Source: Coptis chinensis
Taxonomy: Eukaryota > Streptophyta > Magnoliopsida > Ranunculales > Ranunculaceae
Assembly: GCA_015680905.1 (NCBI GenBank)
Contig: JADFTS010000020.1
Location: 124,001 to 188,000, forward strand
Direction: 5' to 3'
Length of the DNA: 64,000 bases
A program made the translations under genes and the position numbers. The notes under the pieces were generated by a model, which was given only the letters and a program-made list of their open reading frames with translations, had not been told where the DNA came from and ran no database searches. Shown piece after piece: positions 55,131 through 64,000 of this stretch (within the stretch, counting starts at the first letter, position 1; each line of letters begins with the position of its first letter).

Positions 55131-56764
55131 TATCTATTTCTCTGTTTTTCTCTGCTCTCGTTGTGTTGTGAAGGAACACTGCTATACTTCTCGTACCTGT
55201 CTGTTTCCCAACTGATGGAAAATATGTCCATATATACATACCCATCCATGGACTGGTTCCATTTACTTTAGCATCCTCAAACTTAATTCGCCCGGTGCAG
55301 GCATGCGGAATGGACAGTAGTATCTCCAAATTATATATTTAAAGCTAAACCAAGGACATGAAGAATCACAGAAGTAACCACTATGATTCCTTTTAACGAT
55401 CAGTTGCCTGTGGACTATCTATATACCTTTGATTGGATGCCGGCTAGACTCTTTTCTACAAGAAGATACTGAAACAAACCGTAGTCTAGTGATCTTAGCA
55501 ATTTTTTTGGGGGGGTGCACGATACTGGTACTTGTTATAAAAGTAAATTAGCAAAAGTTGTGAGCAATAAAATTTATAAAATGTGTTTAAATTGGTAAAC
55601 CAATAACGATTTTCTGCAACTAACGGAGTGCACTACGGACACGACAAAGTTTCTTGTAAAAGACAACGATATTTTCTCAATACATGCGCTATGATACTGT
55701 TAAATGTGACATAAAACTTGTACTCGTGATATTTGGCAGGGTAGCGCTTCTAGGTAGAATACGGATAGAACCAAGCAGCTGTTCAATCGCTCCAAAAAGA
55801 TAAGATGCACTGCCCGACTATCAAAGTCCGGATAGAATCAAGCATAGAGCAGCTCAACTTCTCTAGTAACAGAATGGAACTTGCAGACACAAAGTAATCG
55901 ATGGTGGAATTCAAGGTCACCATTTCGTTATTATGGCATGTAATAGCCACTGACTTGTTTGTGCTAAGAAAAGCCCTTTATTATTATGGCAGGTGCCAGG
56001 TAGAGTTAGTTCGATCACATTCTTAGCAAAACCAGAAAAAGAAAAGGAAAAGGCATTATGACAATATATAACAATCCACTGTAACCTACCCACAGATAGA
56101 ATGAAATTTATTTCCCAAACAAGGATAAAGTGTTACTGGATAGGACATAGGCAAGGAAGATATATCATATATGAAAACAGAACAGAAACGCTTAGCATAC
56201 AGTATTTGCAATGTTTGTTATGACAAAAATAATACACTTCGTTCTAAATTGCTTGCAATATATAGGTGCAAAGTTTAGCTTTAAGTTCCCTATGCCCAAA
56301 TAAAGAACTTGTTTATTACACTTATTTTTGTAATGCCGGTCCTCGTGAGCTTGGTAAAAGTTCTTCAAGTAAGGATTGTTCGTACCATGATAATCAGGCT
56401 TTTGTACTTTTGAAGTCTATAGCCACCTACATTAAACATTAGTTCCAAATAAAGTATTGAAATAAGGCAAGCCATTACAGAGTTGAATTATTGACTTCAT
56501 TCTGTGCATCCAAATGAATGTTTCCGATGAATTATTTATAAGTGTCCATGCAGTATATCAACAAGACAACAACATATAATATCCATGTAGACATCAGTTG
56601 TCCTAAACATCTGAACTATGAGTTCCGAAGGATCCTCATGATAGAAATAAAACAAACTATCTCGAGGTTTTCTATACTCACATTGACTTTTTTTTAGAGG
56701 TCTGAAGGTCCACACCATACTAGATAATTTTCCGGTCAGGTTAATTAACCATTTGGAATCCGCA
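55131..56764. other. Spacer between reductase copies A and B
   Basis: No gene was recognised. It contains the upstream region of copy A (a CATATATAC string at about 55230 is a weak TATA candidate) and the 3' flank of copy B. Confidence 0.4.
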
Positions 56765-59301
56765 TTATAGTATATAAGTGCATACACATTCTACATCAAA
56801 ACCATGTTCATTTTTGTTTACCTTGTCTAAGAGCCCTTTCTCGTGGTAATTTTTGATTGAGTCAACAAGAGTTTCTTCCAATGGTCTGTACTTCCATCCC
56901 AGGTTCACTAATTTTTGTGAAGTAATATCCCAATCTTCCTCAGTCCCAATAATTCTGTGAAGAGAAGACACATATTTCAGTCCTGAAACTTTTTGGAGGC
57001 TGAACACTGATCATCTAAAATATCTTGAACACCATTATAATCTTACTCTGGATAATTGTAATGAGGGTTCATGCTCTTCAGTTTTTCTACCAAGGAGTGC
57101 AAGGTAAGTGTGAATGATGAACATATATATCTTCCTTCAGCTTCAGGCTTCTCATAAACTAGCAATAGCGCTTCAGCCACATCACGCACATCAACAAACA
57201 TCCTGACTTTGTTTTCCAATTTCTCCAATCCATCTGAGTTGTCATAACAATTAATTAGTTGAAACCAAACTAGAGAAGTCCGTACTCACCCTAAACAGAT
57301 TCATATGTGGAATATCTTTTGACTGGAACGATAAATTCTATTATAGACACTGTGAAAAGAAAAGGAAAAAATCACCACCAAAACAAAATCAAACAAAGAA
57401 AAACAATTAGTATTAGGAAGCTAGAAAATTAAACCAGTACTTATAGACTGAGACACGTGTTTGACAGTTATCCATAAAACAGAGTTCGCCTCTGCAATGT
57501 TACATTTGTGTCTTGACTTTTGGACCATCTATTTCGCAGGACACACCAGTCTTAGTAACCCAAACCGGTGCTCCAAGTGGCCGCTACACACTTGCAAACT
57601 TGAAGATATGTCGAACTAATGATATCCTAGACAATTGCTGACAACAATTCACAAGCAACTTGCCGATAAAGTGCTCACAGGAAGGGTGAAAATTGGGAGA
57701 GTTATAAAGTCACCAGGAATAAAAAATACAACTCTTCAAGTGAACGGGGCAATAATATCCAAAGCGAGCTACTACTACTAGCACTTGTTGTGGATTCAAC
57801 ACTGGCCTAAATTAGCAACATGCATTAGAATTAGATCAATGCGCAAGTATGTGGAGTACCTTTCATCATCTGGAGGAGAAAAAAGCTACTAGTATTCATT
57901 GTGGACTGCAACATTGGCCCAACTATGATGGATGGACAAACTGTTACCATATCTAGTCCGCTTGTCTTTGCATAGTCTATAGCCATACTTTCAGCTTCGG
58001 TTTTGGCAAGACAATACCAGTTCTGGCACCAACATAAATTGAAACTTAGCTGACATATAGATTAAGTATCAAAACCATACATCTTTTAGACCTCATGGGT
58101 CCTTTCCTTTGGTGGTAAGCTCATTTAAGGGGCATCTGGTGTTGCTGTATTTACCATAAACTCACAGGGAAAATTGACCACACACTAAGCTTTTTGCTTC
58201 TAGACTCTTTTTTGTTTTTGGACAAACTTTGATTCTAGACTCTGTACTCATAAGAAAAATTACAGCCAAGGATTAGGATTTTCTGAAGTTTAGAAAGACC
58301 TTCTCTTTTTTTTTTTCTCTCCAAGACACTCCATCAGAAATCTTATTCATACTTCAAAACAACCTACAATATACCATTGAGCATCGTGTCACTGAGCTGT
58401 TACCTCAATTGTCTTGCAATAATCCTTGTCTGACCAACATGATTCATCCATGGGTTGATCCTTTGGCCAATTTTGGGGGAACATGACAGCAGCAACTGAC
58501 GACACAACCACAACCTTTTTTATGTTTGCCATTGAACACGCCTTTAGTATGTTTAATGTGCCCGTCACAGCAGGCTCGATCACTTCTACCTGTTACAGAT
58601 AGTGTGACATGACTATCTTTGTGCATTGAGGCTATGCTTAGTACTAAAGCAGATTTAACAAAATCGTTCTGGGAAGAGCATGAATTAAAAGTGTCCATTG
58701 TGTCTTTCAGAAGGTCTTCCTCCCCAACTTACTGTTAACAGTCGATGCAAAAAAAAATCTGTCACTGCCTAACTCAAACAGTTTGAATAAATTATTCTGA
58801 GCGGCGTGCAGGCGTAATACATAACATACTAGTCACAATTTTGTTTGCAATATTTTGCTTTACACAGTGTAGCCTAAATACCAAGAGGTTTTGATCAGTT
58901 GAATATACAATGAAGTAGAATAATTTTATTACCTCGGGATTGGATACCTTGGCTGAAGGAACTGGGCATGCAACATGGAAGACCCCAGAGCATCCTTGAA
59001 TGGCAGCTAAAATACTATCAAAATGCAGCAAGTCCGCCTTGAATAACTGCAGATGTTTGTCGGCATTTACCAATTTCTTCAAATGAGAATTCTTTTCATC
59101 ATCTGCAAGAGCATGTAGATTTTGGGCACATCATTCGTAGAATTGTAACAGGCATGTAATGTACGAAAGCAAGGTACCTGGGTCTCTCAAGGTGCCACGA
59201 ACAGAGTAACCTCGAGATAGGAGCAAGTGGATGAGCCAAGACGCCTGATATCCCCCAGCTCCTGTCACACAAACTACTCTTTCCCCCTCGGTTTCCACCA
59301 T
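56765..59301 (-). CDS. Cinnamoyl-CoA reductase-like protein, copy B
   Basis: This tandem paralogue of copies A and C has the same exon plan: 59301-59178, 59102-58933, 58589-58404, 58022-57860, 57233-57047 and 56954-56765, in phase, 339 residues. The nucleotide-binding loop is [13 protein letters not shown], the YxxxK motif is NWYCLAKT, and [28 protein letters not shown] (in pieces) marks the C-terminal half. Intron 2 uses an ordinary GT donor (CCCGAG|GTAATA) where A and C use GC. After LLDK the frame runs on for 18 residues ([12 protein letters not shown]...), and the junction LLDK|V reads AAG|GTAAAC, like a splice donor. The native C-terminus may therefore lie in a further exon. The first ATG after the leader was chosen ([10 protein letters not shown]). 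Confidence 0.92.
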
Positions 59302-59811
59302 GATGACTTCCCTAGCTATCTCTTTCTTTCTTCTTTCTTTGAATATGTTATGAAGCCCAACGTGAAGAACAAGAAGACAATTCTATTTTATATATTTTTA
59401 TTTAACATTTGAAGGCGGCGATGTGGTCCTGAAGATTCAGAGCCAACAACTCTATTTTTGGAGTCATCACTTTCTTATTGTCTTTTTTAGGCGGATTACT
59501 TTTATTTTTCTTTGATGGTGGCAATTTTGAGTCATAGTCTAATTTAATTTTCCATAGCTGTCTAATAATTCAAGTGGACAGGGAAGAAGATCGAAAACAA
59601 CCCATAAACATTTTTAATAAAAGTAGTAATTGTCTCTATTATATTATTACACCACATATAAAAATTCATCCTGTTTATCTTTATCGGTCAACATGATGAG
59701 CATGAACTTGGTACGAATTCGATCTTCACTTCACCATGTTATTAAACATCGCTTCCAAAGATAGACTGGAAACAAGAGCGGTATAAGTATCTATATATGG
59801 TGCCGAATGAA
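59302..59811. promoter_or_regulatory. Upstream region of reductase copy B
   Basis: A TATA-like string TATATATTTTTA (plus-strand 59388-59402, read in reverse) lies about 90 bp before the start of copy B. The far end is the 3' flank of copy C. Confidence 0.4.
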
Positions 59812-61641
59812 TCAACATGATGAGTTTTCTTGTACCTTATTGTCTACGAGGCCTTTCTCTAGGTAAATCTTAATCGAGTCAACGAGGCTTTCTTCCAATG
59901 GCCTGTACTTCCATCCTAAATGCACTAATTTCTCTGAAGTGATATCCGAACTTGCCTCAACACCAGCGATTCTGTAAAAAGATCACCATGACTAGAGATG
60001 TACGATGCTACTTAACTAAGACTGATATTAATTTTAATAAACACACAATAAACTTACTGTTTTGGATACTTGTAATTCGGATACATGCTCTTCAACTTTT
60101 CTATCATATTTGGCAGTGTAACTGTATATGATGAGCATATATACCTCCCTTCTGCTTCAGGCTTTTCGTACACTAGCAATAGTGCTTCAGCCACATCCCG
60201 CACATCCACAAACAAATTAATCTTACTTTCCATTGCTTCCAATCCATCTGAATGCTCGTCACATTGGAAAATATTGTTTGAAATCAGCGCATATGCATAT
60301 GCGTGAGATCAACATCTCTATGGAATATAAGATGGATAGCTTGGTGCGTATGATGAGGTACCTTTGATCATCTTGAGAATAAACAAGGTACTGAAATTCA
60401 TTGCAGACTGCAAGAATGGTCCAATGATGAGGGATGGACAGACTGTTATGACATCTAGGCCACTTGTTTTTGCATATTCAATGGCCAGACTTTCAGCTTC
60501 TGTTTTCGCAAGGAAATACCAGTTCTGGCACCAACATGAATGATAAATTGGAACCTCAGCATATAAATTAGATAATAAACAAATACTGCTTTTAAACGGG
60601 CGTTGGTCCTTTTTCCTAATGTTTTGTGCCTGGGCTTCTTGAAGCTACCACATACTAGAATTGGAGATTATGTTTGCGTTGTAGACTTTGTTAACCAATC
60701 TGCAACTGGTTCAAATTACTGTTAGAAATAGCTTACCTCAGTTATCTTGCACAGATCCTTGTCTGACCAACAAGATTCGTCCATGGGTTGATCCTTTGGC
60801 CAATTTTGTGTGAGCATAATGGCAGCTATTGATGACACAACGACAACCCTCTTTATGTTTGCCATGGAACACGCTTTTAGCACATTTGACGTGCCGTTAA
60901 CAGCAGGTTTGATTAATTCTTCCTGTGAAACCTTGTGTGAGTATGTGATAAATATGACTATCTTAAAACTTCAATTGGTTCTGTACTGCTTGACAGTGGT
61001 CTCGCAACCAAGGTTTAGATGATACAATTACAAGTTCATCAATCTTAATCTTGCCTCGGGATTTGCTACACCCCCTGTGGGAACTGGAGTAGCAACGTGG
61101 AAAACTCCGTTGCATCCTCTAATGGCAGTAAAAATACTGTCATAATGCAGCAAATCAGCCTTGAACAGGTGCAGATTTTTTGCCGCGTTGCCCAGTTTCT
61201 TCAAATGGGAGTTCTTTTCATCATCTGCCAAAGGTTAGATTGTGAGTAATCATATCATTTTGATTATTTCTATGCATCTATCCTTTGTCAGGAGGTATTT
61301 AGTCAAGAATGTTAGTTTACTTCCTTCCCACCCTAAGCATGGAAAGAAAATCCGTTAGCTCATAGTTCTGATCAAAGTCAGTTTCTCAAACATAAGTTTC
61401 GCCCAATAAATTGAAAAAGATTAAGTCGCAAAATTTGAAGAAAAAAGTTAGCACCCACAAGGCCACAATAATAGTACCAAAAATCAAAAACCAAAGTAAG
61501 GTAGCACAAAAATAGATCGAAATTACTTGGTTCCCTCACGGTGCCATGGACCGTGTAACCTTGAGATAGTAGCAAGTTGATGAGCCAAGACGCCAGATAT
61601 CCTCCAGCACCTGTGACACACACCGTTTCGTTGACTACCAT
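59812..61641 (-). CDS. Cinnamoyl-CoA reductase-like protein, copy C
   Basis: The third complete member of the array has six exons: about 61641-61527, 61227-61055, 60923-60738, 60522-60361, 60248-60060 and 59971-59812. It begins [21 protein letters not shown] and the catalytic motif is NWYFLAKT, with Phe where A and B have Cys. Intron 2 starts GC (CCCGAG|GCAAGATT), identical in the first bases to copy A. The C-terminus [16 protein letters not shown] again crosses an AAG|GTA donor-like junction, as in copy B. It is closest to B in the residues seen. Substrate unknown; same cofactor logic as copy A. Confidence 0.92.
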
Positions 61642-62735
61642 CTTCTTCTTCTTTTTTGTGTGCGTATATTCAACCTCTTTTGGGCGTTTATAGCTGACTT
61701 GAAGTTGAAGCAGGTTTATATATCGAAATATGTTTGTGGACAAGCAACTATTTGCTGTCCACAAAACAGCAGCTGGTGATTGGTGGAGTGCTGCCCGAAA
61801 AACTGATGTTTGTGGACAGACTTGTCCACAAATTCGGACTCTTTATATATTTCTTTCTTCTGTATGTCTTTTTACCAGCCGAATGGAGTTCTCAGAATCT
61901 GATCCAGACAACTGTCTGAAGACAGTTCCTTTCTTAATGCCAAACATAGACCTTGTCGTCGTTGTAGTCATTGCTATCATTTCAGAGGCGCTCTGTGAAA
62001 AGATTAAACTTGATGGTCAAAACCATAAAAACAAAATTGCTTTTGGATGACCATAATCTTTGTTGGTAGTTGGACGGCCATTTTTACTATCAAAGACAGA
62101 CAAAAAGAAAATAAAAATCTTGCTCCTGCCACCGAAATATGAAGTTTATAAAATTTGCTGGTCTCTGACTATGAGAGGGATCATCTTCTGGACGTATCTG
62201 GGGACTTTTACCAATTTAAAGGAACAGCGAGAAAACTGAAACTAGATTCACTTGCGAGTAAATGCATTGAAGTGAGAATATAGACACGCACATCGTATTT
62301 ATAGGTCGAAATGGTCTCTACGAGCTTCAGATTGCTTAGTTTTAAACCATATTGTATATACGTGACATAGGACTTTTGGACAAGACGGCGTGAGCCGAGT
62401 CGATCATTACCAAATGATAACCTGCATGTTGCATGATTATAAACCCCAAACGTCGAAGCATTGCTGATATTTTCTCTCTAGTAATCTAGTATTGTTGCTG
62501 AGAGCTTACATAGGATTTACTTCATGTTATTATCAGCTCTCTGAGCTCAAGGGAGAGGATCACAACAAGTTAGTAACCATTCCATATCATTTTTATAAGC
62601 AATAAACTCATGCACTGATGGTGGACATACTAAATTACTCTGCCAATAGTGCTAATCATTCCAAATGTATCTATTATAATTCAGTTTAAGACCAAAATAA
62701 AAAGTCAAAAACTTGGAAAATCAGCTAATACTTGG
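61642..62735. promoter_or_regulatory. Upstream region of reductase copy C
   Basis: A TATA-like string (TTTATATATC on the plus strand, about 61710-61719, GATATATAAA in the gene's sense) lies about 70 bp before the start codon. Near 61733-61832 the string TTTGTGGACA occurs twice, and inverted TGTCCACAAA copies lie between and after them. The rest is unremarkable. Confidence 0.5.
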
Positions 62736-62880
62736 CCAGGAGATGCGGGCTTGGTAGCTTTTGACAGAGTCCATAAGTGTTGCTTCTAGATATCTGTATT
62801 TCCATCCCAACTTTTGCTTCTCCGAGCTCACTACCTCTCCTGTAGCCAGCTTCTCTTATATGCCTACATCAGTAAAACTG
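62735..62880 (-). pseudogene. Orphan last exon of a reductase-like gene
   Basis: The minus strand reads [32 protein letters not shown], in pieces: [14 protein letters not shown] then LEATLMDSVKSYQ. This matches the final-exon pattern [18 protein letters not shown] of the neighbouring reductases, and it ends at a TGA near 62730. The frame upstream runs into TAA within the exon (near 62865), the usual Arg-Pro-Leu is changed to Arg-Tyr-Leu, and no other exons lie beside it. It is a leftover of a lost copy or a duplicated last exon of copy D. Confidence 0.75.
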
Positions 62881-63644
62881 CCACAATAAAAATAAATAAA
62901 TAATTTTTTTTAAAAAAAATAGTAAAGCGGCTTAAGTTAAACATAGGTAATTACCTCCTACTTCAGTTCTACAATCAACAGATATATAAGTATATGTGTA
63001 CTTCTCTTCGCTTAGTCATTTAACTTTTCTCTTCGCACTGAACTACTGTCTTGGGAACCAAATTATGAGTAGTAGTCTGGTGTTTAGATAAAAGCAGTAG
63101 CAATTTCAAAAAAAATTATCAAATTTTGAAATGTTGGGCCTTCCTCTGACAATCACGCTGCCATTGCTAAACAGTAAAAAAAAAAGGTAAAAACAAAGAA
63201 AGAAGCGCGATATAGGCATTTCCATTCGTACATTATTAAAATAATTCCACTCTAACAACGAATTTTATGTTGAGAACACCATCCAGTTGTAACAGCAACG
63301 TCTGAGCCAACTCGTAATAATGCAATGATCATACTCGCTGTTCACCTATGATGGCTTTCAGACACTTTATATTCATTTGGATTCAATCAATACTGAAGTT
63401 GTAGTTCAGAAAGTTAGTTTCTTCTATTTCAGTACAAGTTCCCGATTAGTAACAAATTACTCCACCAGTATTACTATAAAATTTTATTGTGGAATCTACG
63501 TTGTACACTTGTACCTATCATCTGTATACATGTTTGTATGATATAATTATGCACGTAGTTATTATTGAAGAAATATAGCTGCAAAACTCAGTGTTACCTC
63601 TACTAATGTGCTACACAATATTCTTGACAGAGATGCCAGTTCAA
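62881..63644. other. Spacer between the orphan exon and copy D
   Basis: AT-rich DNA with no gene recognised. Confidence 0.4.
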
Positions 63645-64000
63645 TCAGTCCTTCTTCAAGATACCAAGTTCTTGGTAACTTTCCACAGAATCAACAAGAG
63701 TTTCTTCCAGGGGCCTGTATCTCCATCCCAAGTTTTGCAATTTCTTTGAACTCAACTTTTCATCTGCTCCCACCTCAATAAAACTGCGAAAAAGGTTGTT
63801 TAAGAAGAAGTGTCTAAATCTCAAACTTTCTGTACGGCCAGAGTAAGTTATAGAATAGTATTATATAAATCCATCTACAGTAACATTTCTATGCACTTTT
63901 TCTACACCTTACACTAACATAATATATATCTATAGAGTACTTGTGGTTAAGTATCCTACGACATTGAGTTTATTTTATAAGCAAACTCACCTCCTTTGGG
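63645..64000 (-). CDS. Cinnamoyl-CoA reductase-like protein, copy D (partial)
   Basis: Only the 3' end is inside the window. The last exon (about 63784-63645) reads FIEVGADEKLSSKKLQ then [19 protein letters not shown] and ends YQELGILKKD before TGA. The previous exon is just entered at the edge (63991-64000) with CCCAAAGGAG before a GTGAG donor, matching the YPK end of exon 5 in the other copies. The gene continues beyond the right border. Confidence 0.85.

Overview
The window is nuclear DNA of a flowering plant, most likely a eudicot. It is AT-rich, its genes are split by many short introns (mostly GT-AG), chloroplast-directed proteins are encoded, and the gaps between genes hold small Harbinger-type MITEs, microsatellites and degenerate repeats. 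No bacterial, organellar or viral block was seen. I did not try to name the species.

Layout, left to right. 0.4-2.6 kb: a decayed PIF/Harbinger-type element inside a tandem duplication. 4.0-12.2 kb (minus): a MORC-family GHKL ATPase with a C-terminal CW zinc finger; its frame is interrupted in one exon. 12.2-15.1 kb: repeats only (MITE pieces, a 0.2-kb direct duplication, a minisatellite). 15.1-16.9 kb (plus): a thylakoid PsbP-domain protein. 18.4-23.2 kb (minus): TRAPPC11, a trafficking-complex subunit, head to head across a MITE-bearing 1-kb spacer with 24.2-27.8 kb (plus): organellar glutamate-tRNA ligase. 29.8-39.5 kb (plus): the ARF-GEF BIG5 (MIN7/BEN1 type). 39.5-46 kb: a long stretch without convincing ORFs, holding TGGGCT repeats, a TATA-like box and a set of degenerate ~165/205-bp repeats that I cannot assign. 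46.0-47.6 kb (minus): an RRM RNA-binding protein. 51.3 kb: tRNA-Lys(UUU), followed by a PRP40-like pseudogene fragment. 52.6-64 kb (minus): a tandem array of cinnamoyl-CoA-reductase-like genes (three complete, one cut by the window edge, plus an orphan last exon).

The single-copy genes are housekeeping functions (chromatin silencing, photosystem-associated lumen protein, secretory traffic, organelle translation, RNA binding) and do not form a pathway. The reductase array is the one cluster of related function, a typical locally duplicated specialised-metabolism family of the short-chain dehydrogenase type.

Most notable are the broken frame of the MORC gene (a 29-nt GT...AG stretch whose removal would restore the frame), five GC-AG introns in one window, the unexplained repeat set at 41.0-42.2 kb, and a MITE family carrying repeated short palindromes. 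I did not find a clearly new multi-gene system.
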